NCBI GenBank assembly: GCA_016191115.1
Contig: JACPPG010000052.1
Span: 124,001 to 188,000, forward strand
Length of the DNA: 64,000 nucleotides
Direction of reading: 5' to 3'
Source of the DNA: Planctomycetia bacterium
Lineage (GTDB): Bacteria; Planctomycetota; Planctomycetia; Pirellulales; JACPPG01
Below, piece after piece: positions 16,368-26,600 of the stretch (within the stretch, counting starts at the first letter, position 1; each line of letters opens with the position of its first letter). The translations under genes and the position numbers were made by a program. The notes under the pieces are model-generated. The model searched no databases and had not been told where the DNA came from. It saw only the letters and a program-made list of their open reading frames with translations.

Positions 16368-16751
16368 CTACGTTCGCGGGGGCGGTTGCACGCGGGCGCT
16401 GGGCATGACCCGCTTCTGCACATCCGTCTCCAACACGCCGAACGTCGCCTCGTGCCGTTGCACCGTCAGTTGCAACGCGTGCAGCATTCGTTTGGCGGTG
16501 AAGTAGTTCGTCACGATCCGCTGGCTGACAACGACCGGGTCCGGCGGAATCCCAAACGGCTGCGGATTGAGCCCGAAGTCGATGATCAGCTCCTCCGGCG
16601 TGCCGGTCACGCGGCAGAAGTTGGCGTACGAAGCGGTCAGGTTCGAGTCGTCGACCTTGACCTGCTGCCTCTGTTGGGCCACCGGGGCGTCGGCCGGGGT
16701 CTGGGCCTCCGGTTCGCTCGCCGGTTTGGTCTTTTCGCTGGACGTGCTCAC
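16368..16751 (-). CDS. DUF3467 protein
   Basis: A 127-residue protein matching the DUF3467 pattern: 'ASYANFCRVTGTPEELIIDFGLNPQ' (about residues 40-64) and 'VSQRIVTNYFTAKRMLHALQLTVQRHEATFG'. It has a disordered Lys/Glu/Pro/Ala-rich N-terminus and a Pro/Arg tail. The function of the family is unknown; members are small and cytoplasmic. The gene stands alone. Confidence 0.88.
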   Translation of the reverse strand: MSTSSEKTKPASEPEAQTPADAPVAQQRQQVKVDDSNLTASYANFCRVTGTPEELIIDFGLNPQPFGIPPDPVVVSQRIVTNYFTAKRMLHALQLTVQRHEATFGVLETDVQKRVMPSARVQPPPRT

Positions 16752-16964
16752 GCGTTTCTCCTTCGTTTTGCAGTGTACGGCGAAGCACCGGCGACTGCCC
16801 GCCCTCGGTTCGCCGCTTAGGGCATGTTCCAGTTGACGCCTTAAGTATATAGCTCATTTGCCGCCTCGCCTATCGTCCAAATCTCATTTCCGCGCGCTTG
16901 CGGCCGACGACGAGAAAGACGAGAAAGCGGCCAACTCTGGCGGCTTTCGATTGCCCGTTCGAGT

Positions 16965-17792
16965 TCAATGCGGCAAGAACGGGAACAACCGCCGCCGGGC
17001 CGGGGCGTCGAGCGGCGCGGCGTACTCGCTGATCTCAAACACCTCCGCGTATTCGATGCGGCCGCCGCGATCCGCGCCGTATTGCGCGATAAGCTCCGCC
17101 CGGTACCGATCGGCTTGCGGGCGGAGACGCTCCAGGTACCACGCGCGGAGCCAGGCCCTTTTGGCGCCTTCGTCGGCCGGCACCTGGTCGAGCATGCCGC
17201 GGTTGGCTGGTAGCCACTCGTACACCTGCGATCGATGAGCGGCCAGCATGTCGATGATGGTATCGAGCCAGTCGCCGACGTCGATCGCCACGTCGCCGCG
17301 GAGAGGATTGGGCCTGGTAAAACGGTCGGGCAGGTACGCGACAACGGGCGGAATGGACAGAATGGGAGCCTCGGGGACGATCGCCGGCACGGTGACCAAA
17401 TACGAAGCGTCGCGCACGGCGTGACCGGCCGCGCGATGGTCGGGATGATAGTCGTTGGTGCGGTGCGTCAACGCGAGGTCGGGCTTAAAGAGGCGCAGCT
17501 CGCGGATGATCTGCCAGCGCAGCTCAAGCGAGGGCTCCAATTGCCCGTCATGGTGCTCCCACATGGCACACTCGGCGCCGATCACGGCAGCGGCGTCCTG
17601 CATCTCGCGCAGCCGCCGCGCCGACAATTCCGCGCCGGACAGCACATGGTGCCCGACGTCGCCGTTGGTAAGCGACACGACGCGGACCGGATAGTCGAGC
17701 GAGCGATAGATGGCCGCCAGTCCGCCGGCGTGGAACTCGGCGTCGTCCGGGTGCGCGCCCAGAATCAACAGCTTGGGTGGCGGGCGGTTCAT
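16965..17792 (-). CDS. PIG-L family (LmbE-like) N-acetylglucosaminyl deacetylase
   Basis: A 275-residue zinc-dependent deacetylase of the PIG-L/BshB type. The metal-binding motif is 'AHPDDAEFHAGG' (residues 13-24), and the second ligand set is in 'NDYHPDHRAAGHA' (His116-His119). It should remove the acetyl group from a GlcNAc-linked substrate. BshB1 in bacillithiol synthesis is a close analogue, but no bshA or bshC gene is in view. No signal peptide, so cytoplasmic. It is divergent from the small gene at 18033. Confidence 0.9.
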   Translation of the reverse strand: MNRPPPKLLILGAHPDDAEFHAGGLAAIYRSLDYPVRVVSLTNGDVGHHVLSGAELSARRLREMQDAAAVIGAECAMWEHHDGQLEPSLELRWQIIRELRLFKPDLALTHRTNDYHPDHRAAGHAVRDASYLVTVPAIVPEAPILSIPPVVAYLPDRFTRPNPLRGDVAIDVGDWLDTIIDMLAAHRSQVYEWLPANRGMLDQVPADEGAKRAWLRAWYLERLRPQADRYRAELIAQYGADRGGRIEYAEVFEISEYAAPLDAPARRRLFPFLPH

Positions 17793-18032
17793 GAGAGGAA
17801 TTCTTTGTGGGAGGCGCCTCCCGACGCTTACTCTTCTGACGCTCTTTCAACGATGGCAAGTTCCTCGGCGACGGGAGTCGCCCCGTACAGGGCGGTCGGT
17901 CGGGACAGGGGACTTTACAATCGTTTGTCGCCGGCTTCGGGCGCCTGGCGAGTGGCACGCACGCCAGAGTATGATATCCTCTCCTCGCCGACGAGTGGTG
18001 ACACCACAGCGAATCGGAGCGCGGCCGTTGCC

Positions 18033-18260
18033 ATGCACTTCATCGAGATGACCGGCAAGACGCTGATGCGCGTCATCAGCGAAGACGAGATTTCCCCCGA
18101 GCAACTGCGCGAAAGTGGCGTGACGGAGGAGAGCCTGGTGCGCGTCAACCCGCAAGGGGATATCGAGCTGCGCCGCCACGACCGGTGGGACGTGATCGGG
18201 GGGCTATTGGGCGAATTCGACGCCCGGGTCCGGCACGAAACGGGGCTGGACTGGGCGTGA
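18033..18260 (+). CDS. Small acidic protein of unknown function (75 aa)
   Basis: From ATG 18033 the product is 'MHFIEMTGKTLMRVISEDEI' continuing to 'RHDRWDVIGGLLGEFDARVRHETGLDWA'. It is compact, soluble, charged and well-formed, with no low complexity, which supports coding. No domain was recognised. The frame is open far upstream across the PIG-L antisense strand, but that is a shadow. It is convergent with the HTH gene, with a family C palindrome between them. Confidence 0.65.
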   Translation: MHFIEMTGKTLMRVISEDEISPEQLRESGVTEESLVRVNPQGDIELRRHDRWDVIGGLLGEFDARVRHETGLDWA

Positions 18261-18280
18261 AGGATGGTCGGCTGAATGGC

Positions 18281-18372
18281 CTCGGGCGGGCGAAGCTCCC
18301 GCCGAGCCGGTTCCGCACCGCGCTACTTTCGCTCCGGCTCGGCGGGAACCTCACCCGCCTCGCCCTCCCGAG
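18281..18372. repeat. Palindromic repeat family C, copy 2 (imperfect)
   Basis: The arms around GCTCCCGCCGAGCCGG (18281-18310) and CCGGCTCGGCGGGAACCTC (right arm to 18372) match the 3281 and 56189 copies with several substitutions. It lies exactly between two convergent stop codons, a likely bidirectional terminator position. Confidence 0.8.
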
Positions 18373-18377
18373 TGATT

Positions 18378-18590
18378 CTATTTCGGCCGCCGTGCTCGTT
18401 CGTAGGCGTCGACGGCGGCGCGCGGCACGCGCAAGCTTCCCTCGACCTGCGTGAATCGCAATGTGCCGTTGGCCAGCAGGTGACGGACGGCTCTGCGGCT
18501 TGTGCGCCAGCGCTCGGCAATCCGCGCGATCGACATGGTTTCGCCCCAGGCGTTGTCGGCATCCTTCGACGGACGTTTCATCGGCGCCAT
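18378..18590 (-). CDS. Small helix-turn-helix DNA-binding protein (excisionase/MerR-type)
   Basis: 70 residues. Residues 18-65 form a winged-helix pattern: 'MSIARIAERWRTSRRAVRHL', then LANGTLRFTQVEGSLRVPRAAVDAY. This is typical of Xis/MerR-type HTH_17 domains ('pattern-helix, turn, recognition helix, wing'). The start may be ATG 18590 or ATG 18581. It could be a stand-alone regulator or a leftover recombination directionality factor; no integrase is nearby. Confidence 0.75.
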   Translation of the reverse strand: MAPMKRPSKDADNAWGETMSIARIAERWRTSRRAVRHLLANGTLRFTQVEGSLRVPRAAVDAYERARRPK

Positions 18591-18630
18591 GCGTGTCTCC
18601 CCCCGTGCGAAAGTTGATCGTGACCCACGG

Positions 18631-19785
18631 TCAGTTCTTTTTTTCCGACGTGGCTTGCGCGGCGGCCTCTTGTTTGCGCCGCGATTCGTTGTAGGCGGCT
18701 CTCAGTTGCTCGATCAGTGGGGCATCCACAACCCCAGGTTGGTGGCCTAGCCGATCGGCCGGGGCGGGCAGGCCGTGCTCGTGGCGAAAGCGGTCCACGG
18801 CGTCGGCCGCTTCCTCGGTGTAGACGGGCAGGTCCGGCTGCTCGCTCGCGCCGGGGAACGCGGGCCGATCCGGCCACAAGAGGCCCAAGGCGTGTAGCAT
18901 CCGCTTGAGCTCGATGACGTCGCGGCCGCGGATGATCGAAAATGTGCGGTAGCCGAGCCGTTGGTGGATGGTGTCATATTGCCGGCGCAATTCGCCGACC
19001 GGCTCGGGATGCTCGGCCACGTGTAACGTTTCAACGATGTGGTCGCCGGCCACGCCCTGGTTTTCGGCGTCGGCCACGAGGAGGGCGGCGGACTGGGTCA
19101 GCCCTTTCCGTTTGTCGCCGCCCGCGGCCTGGCCAGCCTCGAGCGCGGCGATCAATCGATCGGCGAGGGACATACCGGTTCCATCCGTGGCCTGGAAACG
19201 ATCGGCGACGGCGTCGATCACCTGGCGGCCGATGAGCAGATTGCCCTGGACGGTGTAATTCTTTCCCTGTCGCGACCCGGCAAAGACGCCGTTCTGCTGC
19301 CCGGTGAACGCGGCGGTGCGGCCTTGCATGTCGATGATGCCGAGCTGGCGGAGCTCGCGATGGGCGTCGTCGGCCAGCAACTTTTCGATTGCTTCGGCAG
19401 GGGGCGTTCCCTGCTCGAGCAGGTCCAGCCCTTGGTTCCCGTATTTCACGGCGGTCGTGGCTTGCGTGGCAACGGCGCCCACGCCGGCGCGAACCCACGG
19501 GACGAACCGGCCCACGAGCGTGACCCGCGTCGTCACCGCCACGCCGCATTGTCCGGCTGACGGATCGATCGCGCAAATCGAGAACGTGTGGAACTCGGGC
19601 TCATCCGGCAACGCGGCTGGGTCCGCGGCCGCGGCGTGTCGGGCGGTGGCTGCCGCGGGGACGATTTGTGCGAGAGCCTGCTGGGCTTCATCGGCCGGCG
19701 CTGGTCGTTGTTCCATATCCGGCAGCGCGACCCACGTTGCGAATAGCGCGCCGCCAACCAACAGGCACGCACGCAGCGCGCACAT
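18631..19785 (-). CDS. DUF1028 exported protein with putative peptidoglycan-binding tail
   Basis: 384 residues from ATG 19785. After a signal-like segment ('ACLLVGGALFATWVAL') and a linker comes a DUF1028 domain (about 65-275: 'FHTFSICAIDPSAGQCGVAV', 'GVGAVATQATTAVKYGNQGL', 'NLLIGRQVIDAVADRF'), which has an Ntn-hydrolase-like fold of unknown activity. The C-terminal region (about 315-370, 'VYTEEAADAVDRFRHEHGLP') resembles the putative peptidoglycan-binding domain often found behind DUF1028. An upstream ATG at 19821 is formed by a dispersed repeat ('MTQISQMF' is repeat sequence), so the shorter start is preferred. Confidence 0.85.
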   Translation of the reverse strand: MCALRACLLVGGALFATWVALPDMEQRPAPADEAQQALAQIVPAAATARHAAAADPAALPDEPEFHTFSICAIDPSAGQCGVAVTTRVTLVGRFVPWVRAGVGAVATQATTAVKYGNQGLDLLEQGTPPAEAIEKLLADDAHRELRQLGIIDMQGRTAAFTGQQNGVFAGSRQGKNYTVQGNLLIGRQVIDAVADRFQATDGTGMSLADRLIAALEAGQAAGGDKRKGLTQSAALLVADAENQGVAGDHIVETLHVAEHPEPVGELRRQYDTIHQRLGYRTFSIIRGRDVIELKRMLHALGLLWPDRPAFPGASEQPDLPVYTEEAADAVDRFRHEHGLPAPADRLGHQPGVVDAPLIEQLRAAYNESRRKQEAAAQATSEKKN

Positions 19786-19798
19786 TTCTTTGCGGCGG

Positions 19799-19830
19799 AA
19801 CATCTGCGAAATCTGCGTCATCCGCGGATA
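19799..19830. repeat. Half-site of the 'ATCTGCGAAATCTGCGTCAT' repeat
   Basis: About 30 bp matching, in reverse complement, the left arm of the palindrome at 16285-16313. It overlaps the possible N-terminal extension of the DUF1028 gene and creates an artefactual upstream ATG. Confidence 0.65.
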
Positions 19831-19843
19831 ATCTCTCTGTGAT

Positions 19844-20434
19844 TCATGTCGCTTGAACGTGCAGCCGGGCCAGCAACCTGGCGAGCTTCTCGCCCAGGGC
19901 TTCGACGCCCGCGCGCTGCCGCTCGTCTTTCAATGTGCCGTCCGCGTGGAACGCCTCGTGGGCCCGCATCACCGCGACCTGATCGGGGATCACCAATACG
20001 CCGATGTTGCCCAGGATCGAGCGGACGTGTACCAGCCCGCGGAGGCCGCCCAAGGCGCCGGGCGATGCGCTCATGAGCGCCGCGGCCTTGTCGACGAAGC
20101 AGGCCAGGTTGGCCTCGCCTGGCACGGGGCGCGACGCCCAATCGATGGCATTCTTCAGCAGCGCGGTGATCGAGCTGTTGTACTCCGGCGCGGAAATCAA
20201 AAAACCCTGGTGGGCAAGCATCAGGTCCTTGAGCTGGCGGGCGGCCGGGGGCAGGCCATGCCGGGTCTCCAGGTCCTCGTCGAACAGCGGCAGAGCGAAG
20301 TCGCGCAAGTCGACTAGCGTGACTTCGGCGCCGGCCTTGCGGGCACCCGCGGCGGCCGTTTTGACGAGCTTCTTGTTGTACGACGCTTCCCTCGTGCTGC
20401 CCGCCAGCGCCAGGATGCGAGGAACGTGCGTCAT
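19844..20434 (-). CDS. NAD(P)H-dependent FMN reductase
   Basis: A 196-residue flavodoxin-like NADPH:FMN reductase. The phosphate-binding loop is 'AGSTREASYNKKL' (11-23) and the flavin-binding motif is 'SAPEYNSSITALLKNAIDW' (81-99). 'ASPGALGGLRGLVHVRSILG' is also characteristic. It would reduce FMN, quinones or azo compounds in the cytoplasm using NAD(P)H. Length is typical. Confidence 0.93.
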   Translation of the reverse strand: MTHVPRILALAGSTREASYNKKLVKTAAAGARKAGAEVTLVDLRDFALPLFDEDLETRHGLPPAARQLKDLMLAHQGFLISAPEYNSSITALLKNAIDWASRPVPGEANLACFVDKAAALMSASPGALGGLRGLVHVRSILGNIGVLVIPDQVAVMRAHEAFHADGTLKDERQRAGVEALGEKLARLLARLHVQAT

Positions 20435-20508
20435 GGTGTCATGGGGCTGCTGGGATTCAGCGCCGCGTGCCCAGCGCGCTAGGTCCAGGCGGCCGTATCA
20501 ACATCGTT

Positions 20509-21885
20509 TCAGCGGCTGACGATCTTTGCTCCCTTTTGAATCGCGTACAAACGGTGGTCGCTGCGCACCAGCAGCCTATCGCCGGCTATCGCCGGCGTTG
20601 CCAGGTACATGTCGTCCTCGGCCAACGAATTGACGCGCAGGACCTCGAACTCGGGACCGGCCTTGATGACGTACGTGTCGCCATACTCGTTGAGGCAGAA
20701 CACAAGGCCATTGTAGGCCCACGGCGACGCGGTGAACGCGCGTCCGTTGGGAAGCCGCTTCTTGTCGTACGCGGCCGCGCCCGTCCGCGCGTCGTAGCAC
20801 GACACGATCCCCAGGTCGCGGTTCACGTAGACGTAACCCTTGTAGAGCAAGATCGATGGGTTGTAGGGCGCCGCCTGTCGCAGGCACCACGCCACGAACT
20901 GGTTGTTTTCCTGATCGGCCGCGAGTGTGATGTCGCCGGTCGCGCCGGGGCGAATCGCCATGATCGGCTTCTTATTTCCCATCACGTGCCCGGAGCTCAC
21001 GTACAAGAAATCGGGCCCGGCGAGCGGCGTGGGAATGGCATTGCCGGACATGTCTCCCAATTGCCAAAGCGGTCTGCCGGCCAGGTCGTAGGAGCGGACC
21101 ATGCCGCTGCCGGAGACGACGATCTCGGTGCGTTGCCCGTTTTCCCAGATGTAGGGGGTGGACCAACTGCTGCGTTCGTCGCGCGGCGCGCGCCAAACTT
21201 CCTCGCCGGTCTTCTTGTCGAGCGCGACCAGGAACGACTGTTCCTCGTTGTCGTTCAGGACATACAAATGGTCCTTGTAGAGGATGGGCGAGCTTCCGGT
21301 GCCCCAGCCGGACGCCGTTTTGTGCGTGCCCAACGGGCGCGACCAGACGAGCTTGCCGTCGAGCGTGTAGCAGAACACGCCGACATTGCCGAAATAGGCA
21401 TAGACCCGCTCGCCATCGGTGGCCGGCGTTTCCGAGGCGTAGCTGTTCTTCAAGTGGATCGATTGCAGCGGCACGCCTTCGTGGGCCGTCTTCTCCCACA
21501 GCAGCTCACCGTTAGTCAGGTCCAGGCACAGCACCTGCCAGTGATGCACGTTGGGCGACGGCTGATTGCGGTTGCCGCCGAGGTACAGCCCGCGCTTCGC
21601 TTCCTTGTCCTTTTCCGCCGCGTCGCCGTCCCGGGTGACCGTGGTGAAATAGACGCGATCGCGCCACACGATCGGCGACGACCAGCCACGGCCCGGAACC
21701 TCGCGCTTCCACAGCACGTTCTCGGTGGCGCTCCACGTGTCGGGCAGGTTCGGGTTGTCGGCAACCCCCAGTGCCAGCGGTCCGCGGAACTGCGGCCAGT
21801 TCTCGTCGGCGGTCAGGCGCAAGGCAGCGCAGGCGACAATGGCCAGGCACCACATGGCGGCGAGTCGAGGAAGGGGACGGTGCAT
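20509..21885 (-). CDS. Exported PQQ-like beta-propeller protein
   Basis: 458 residues: a signal peptide (about 1-26), then 'ENWPQFRGPLALGVADNPNL', a standard planctomycete start of the PQQ-like (YVTN/BamB-type) beta-propeller. Blade motifs recur ('VLCLDLTNGELLWEK', 'FLVALDKKTGEEVWRAPRDE', 'IVSCYDARTGAAAYDKKRLP'). There are no catalytic residues of true PQQ dehydrogenases, so a binding or scaffold role outside the cytoplasm is more likely than redox catalysis. Confidence 0.88.
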   Translation of the reverse strand: MHRPLPRLAAMWCLAIVACAALRLTADENWPQFRGPLALGVADNPNLPDTWSATENVLWKREVPGRGWSSPIVWRDRVYFTTVTRDGDAAEKDKEAKRGLYLGGNRNQPSPNVHHWQVLCLDLTNGELLWEKTAHEGVPLQSIHLKNSYASETPATDGERVYAYFGNVGVFCYTLDGKLVWSRPLGTHKTASGWGTGSSPILYKDHLYVLNDNEEQSFLVALDKKTGEEVWRAPRDERSSWSTPYIWENGQRTEIVVSGSGMVRSYDLAGRPLWQLGDMSGNAIPTPLAGPDFLYVSSGHVMGNKKPIMAIRPGATGDITLAADQENNQFVAWCLRQAAPYNPSILLYKGYVYVNRDLGIVSCYDARTGAAAYDKKRLPNGRAFTASPWAYNGLVFCLNEYGDTYVIKAGPEFEVLRVNSLAEDDMYLATPAIAGDRLLVRSDHRLYAIQKGAKIVSR

Positions 21886-22144
21886 GGATGGTTCCTGGAT
21901 ACGGAGGCGTGCGAAACTGAGTCCCGTGCATATTCACAATTGGAACTAGCTTGTCGCACGGCCGGCCGAGTGTCAATTCGGCGTCCGTACCGCTTTCCGG
22001 GCGCCGTCGCCGACGTCCCGGACGAGGTAGAACGAGCGGCTCGGCGATCAGCCGGTGCTAGCGATAGCAGCGCCACGGGCTTACGATGCTTCGCAGGCCC
22101 CACCATTCTCCTTCGGCGTGCGCCCAATCCGCCCGCGGCGATTG

Positions 22145-23020
22145 ATGTTTTCCAGCGAGCCTTTGTCTCGACCTCCGTGGCACTTTCGGCTCGCCAAATG
22201 GCTGCTGCGCCACGGCTACCCTGGCGGTTACCGGACGATCGAGCTGGCCGAGCGGCTGGGCGGGCTCGACCGCGTCGTGCGATATCCGTTGACGGACCGC
22301 GTAACCCTCGACGTGCCGCTCGGCCGGCGCCCCAACCAATGGGACCTGCAAGACGTCCAAGGATACGAGTTGGCGCTCATCGACAGCGTCGTGGCCACGA
22401 TTGCCTCCTGGGCGGGGCCGGTGACCCTGATCGACTGCGGCGCTGATATTGGGATCTTCTCGGCGCTCGTGGTGGCTCGCGCGCCGCAGGTCGTTCGGAT
22501 TGTCGCCTTTGAGCCCAATCCCGACGCTTTTGGGGTATTGTCGACGAATATCGAGCGGTTGCCAATCGCCGGCGAAGCGCGGCAGGCGGCCGTGAGCGAT
22601 TTCGCCGGGCGCGGCGAATTGAGAAGCCCCGGCTGGGACGACTCCGATCATGCCCGGTTTCTCGCACCGACCGAGAAAGGAAGCGTTCGAGTCGAGCGGG
22701 TCGACGATGCGGAGAGTCACGGCGCGTTGGGAAATCTGGTTTTGAAGCTTGACGTCGAGGGCGGCGAGATGGCCGCGATTCGTGGCGCGCTGACAACGCT
22801 CCGCGCCGCGGGCCACTTCGTCGTCACGATCGAGGCCCATCCGGCGGTCGTGGAGCGGACGCGAATCGACCCGGTCGAGTGCCTGCGCTTGATTCAGTCG
22901 GTCCGCCCGTGCCGGTACTGGGTTGCCGAGTTGCCTGACCTGAAGATTGACATCGAGCAGCCCTTTTTCCGCGTCCGCGGTGGGCGGATCTGCAATATCG
23001 TTTGCGCGTCGGCTCCCTGA
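22145..23020 (+). CDS. FkbM family SAM-dependent methyltransferase
   Basis: A 291-residue class I methyltransferase. SAM motif I is 'VTLIDCGADIGIFSALV' (93-109), followed by 'IVAFEPNPDAFGVLSTNI' (119-136) and the FkbM hallmark 'LKLDVEGGEMAAIRGAL' (200-216). ATG 22145 was chosen; the frame upstream is not convincing. FkbM enzymes methylate hydroxyls of natural products, lipids or glycans. It is the nearest gene upstream of the acyl ligase/ACP/oxoamine synthase fusion (593-bp gap, same strand), which makes a joint lipid or glycolipid pathway possible but unproven. Confidence 0.88.
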   Translation: MFSSEPLSRPPWHFRLAKWLLRHGYPGGYRTIELAERLGGLDRVVRYPLTDRVTLDVPLGRRPNQWDLQDVQGYELALIDSVVATIASWAGPVTLIDCGADIGIFSALVVARAPQVVRIVAFEPNPDAFGVLSTNIERLPIAGEARQAAVSDFAGRGELRSPGWDDSDHARFLAPTEKGSVRVERVDDAESHGALGNLVLKLDVEGGEMAAIRGALTTLRAAGHFVVTIEAHPAVVERTRIDPVECLRLIQSVRPCRYWVAELPDLKIDIEQPFFRVRGGRICNIVCASAP

Positions 23021-23613
23021 GCGGGGAACCGGTGCTTCCAAGCGCCTCAAAAACGAAGGACCACGAAGTGTCCAAGACCTTAACTATGACCTTATTACTT
23101 AGTAAAAATAGGCAAAATAGGCGGCCTCTTCGCATCGCGAAATCCGGGCTTTCTGTACGGGTCGCATCGTGCAAGGGTCTGCGAAGGTAGCCCGTATAGG
23201 CTGAAACTTGTTTGAAACGGCACGACCAGCGTGGTAGTCTTTTTTGTTGCGGTTGAACGCGCCTGCGCGTCGGGGGTCGGGGCGGAAGAATGCGGTGCGC
23301 AGGAGTTCAGCTAGCGAAGTTCGGGGCGAATGCTGAGAATCGACTTCTTGGCACACCACCTACCCGCATCGCCCGAACTGTAGTCCCCCCTATTGATTCA
23401 ACTTTCTTGGTTAGAGAGTAATTCCGCACGTCCGCGCACCAGAAGCGCGGGCCGGTCGATCCGGCACAGGCTGTGAGAATCGTGGGTTTACGCTGTCCAG
23501 GAAGTCGCCGCCAGCGGCTGCCCGGCGGCACTCCGGCCGTGCTTGACCGGTTGCTGCGCTCAGACAATTTGACTGCTTGAGCGTGATCGTCTTTTCGTGG
23601 GAGCTAATAAGCC
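23021..23613. other. 593-bp non-coding stretch, locally AT-rich
   Basis: It precedes the large lipid-synthase fusion and presumably holds its promoter. A markedly AT-rich patch lies at about 23080-23125 (TTACTTAGTAAAAATAGG). No convincing ORF, tRNA or repeat family was recognised. A GGGAG element at about 23599-23603 sits before the GTG start at 23614. Confidence 0.5.
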
Positions 23614-26600
23614 GTGTTTGACCAGACGCGAGGTTCGTTCTTTGGTCCACCGAATCTAGTTGATTTGCTCCGGCATCGCGCCGCCCACAAAGGGGGCGAT
23701 ACCGCGTTCGTCTACCTGGTCGATGGGGAAACCGACGAGGTGGCGATTACCTATGCCGAGCTCGACCGTCAGGCCCGGGCGATTGCCGCGTGGCTTCAGG
23801 CGCACGGCTTGCAGGGGCAACGTGCGCTGCTGTTGTATCCCTCGGGCCTCGACTTCATTGCTAGCTTCTTCGGCTGCTTGTACGCGGGCGTGGTGGCGGT
23901 GCCGGCATATCCGCCGCGGATGAACCGATCGCTGGGCCGGATTCAGGCGATCGCGGCCGACTGCGATGCGCGCGTGGCGCTTACCACGGCCGCCGTGTGG
24001 GAACGCGTTCAGCCGCTGCTGGAACAGACGCGCCACCTCAGCAACGTTCGCTGGCGGGCAACCGATGAGCCGCACGGTGGAATCGAATCGGCCTGGGAGT
24101 ATCCCGACGTCGGACCGGGGACGCTGGCGTTCCTGCAGTACACGTCCGGTTCCACGGGCAAGCCCAAGGGCGTTACGCTGACGCACGGCAACTTGATGCA
24201 CAACTCGGCCCTGATCGACCACTTGTTCGAGCAAAGCCAGCGGACCGGTATGGGCGTTTTCTGGCTGCCCAGCTATCACGACATGGGACTGATTGGCGGC
24301 ATCCTGCAGCCGATCTACATCAGCCGCCCCAACGTGCTCATATCGCCGGTAGCGTTCTTGCAGCGGCCGCTTCGCTGGCTGCAGGCGATCTCCCGTTACA
24401 AGGCCACGATCAGCGGCGGGCCCAACTTCGCCTATGACCTGTGTGTCCGCAAGATAACGCCCGAGCAGCGCGAGGGGTTGGACCTGAGTCGCTGGACGCT
24501 GGCGTTCAACGGGGCCGAACCGATCCGCGCCGAGACGATCGACCGCTTCTGCGAGGCATTCTCCCCGTGCGGTTTCAAGCGAGAATCCTTGTATCCTTGC
24601 TACGGACTGGCCGAAGCCACGCTGATCGTCTCCGGCGGCTACAAGGAGATGCCCCCGGTTGTGCGGAGCTTCCAGCACGCCGGACTCGAGAGCGGCGAGG
24701 CCGTTTCGGCCGGCGATGGTGGCGGTCGCCGGCTGGTGGGGTCTGGCGAGAGCCTACCCGACCAGCAGATCGCGATCGTCGATCCCGAGACTCTCTCCTG
24801 CCTGCCAAATCGCCGAATCGGCGAGGTCTGGGTCAAGGGGCCGAGCGTCGCCCAGGGTTACTGGAATCGCCCCGAAGAGACCGAGCAGGTGTTCCGCGCC
24901 CACCTGGCCGACAGCGGCGAAGGGCCGTTCTTGCGCACCGGCGATCTCGGCTTCCTCGACCACGGCGAGCTGTTCATCACCGGACGCTTGAAGGACCTGA
25001 TCATCGTCCGTGGGCTGAATCACTATCCGCAAGACATCGAGGCCACGGCCGAGAAGGCTCATCCGGGCGTCCGTCAGGGCTCGAGCGCGGCGTTCACGGT
25101 CGAGGACGACGAGGCGACGCGGTTGGCCGTGGTCTGCGAAATGGAGCGCAGCTACCGCGGTGACATCGCGGCGATCCTCGACGCCGTTCGCCGCGAAGTC
25201 GCCCGCGAGCACGAATTGGTGGTCGACGCCGTCGTATTGGTCAAATCCGGATCGGTGCCGAAGACCTCCAGTGGCAAGATCCAGCGTCACGCCTGCCGCA
25301 CGGCTTTTGTGGCCGGCACGTTCGACGTCGTGGCCCGCTACGACGCCGCCACGAGCGACGGCCACCGCCCAAGCGATCCGGCGGCTGCCAACGGGCACCG
25401 CCCCAAGCGTGCCGCAAAGGTCCTGCGGAACGGGACGTCCTCTGAGTCAACCAGGCACCGCCGCTCGGAGCAGGTGTCCGCGAAGGCCGCCAACGGCGCA
25501 CCGGCAACGCCATCAACGCCGGACGCGACCGGCCAATTGAACGGCTCGCACGACAGCGGCGCGAATGGAAACGGGCACGCGACTACCTCGAAGCGGCCGC
25601 AATCCACCGCCATCAGCAAGGTCGATGCCGTGCTCGAGGAAGTGCGCCGCATCGCCAAGGAGCGGGCCGCCGACCTGACCCTGGACTCGAGCATTACCGA
25701 TTTAGGGCTCGATTCACTCGAGCGGATGGAAATCCTTGCCTCGCTCGAAGAGCGCTTCGGCGGGCGTTTCCCGGAAGACGTCATGCCCGAGCTGGAAACG
25801 TGCCGCCAGGTCCTGGAAGCGGTCGAGACGTATCTGGGCAGCGGTCACAAGAAAGAGCGCGCCGCCACCAAGCTGGTGCCGACGGAGAACTACCACTTCG
25901 ACGAGATCCCCGAATACGTCAAGCTCAAGCAGAGCCTCGATCTTTTGGAAGAGTCCGGGCTGGCCAACCCGTTCTTCCATCTCCACGAGCAGGTCGCGGC
26001 GGACACGACGGTGGTGGGCGGGCGCGAGCTGATTAACTTCTCGGGCTTCAACTACATCGGCATGTCGGGCGATCCTACGGTGGCCCAGGCCGCGAAGGAT
26101 GCCGTCGATCAGTACGGCACCTCGGTGTCGGCCAGCCGGCTGGTCTCTGGCAACAAGGTGGTGCACCGCGAGTTGGAGCTGGCCATTGCCGAGTGGATCG
26201 GCGCCCAGGACTCGATCGTCTTCGTCGGCGGTCATGCCACGAACGAAACGACCGTCGGTCACCTCTTCGGCCCTGGCGATCTCGTGCTGCACGACGCCTT
26301 GGCCCACAACAGCATCGTGCAAGGCTGCATCCTGTCGGGCGCGCGGCGCCGGCCCTTCCCGCACAACGACTGGCGGGCGGTGGATCGGCTGCTCACGGAC
26401 TTGCGCGGCGACTACCGCCGTGTGCTGGTGGCCATCGAAGGCGTCTACAGCATGGACGGCGATATTCCCGACCTGCCCCGCTTCATCGAGGTCAAGAAGC
26501 GCCACAAGGCCTTCCTGATGGTCGACGAGGCGCACTCCGTGGGCGTGCTGGGGCGGCGCGGCCGTGGGATCGGCGAGTTCTACGACGTTCATCCATCAGA

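Noticed and set aside
20467..22446. A 659-residue plus-strand ORF
   Set aside because: Antisense of the PQQ-like propeller gene, running into the FkbM gene in the wrong frame; no domain.
23021..23613. tRNA or small RNA gene in the AT-rich gap before the lipid-synthase fusion
   Set aside because: No cloverleaf, CCA end or terminator-like hairpin could be found by eye.
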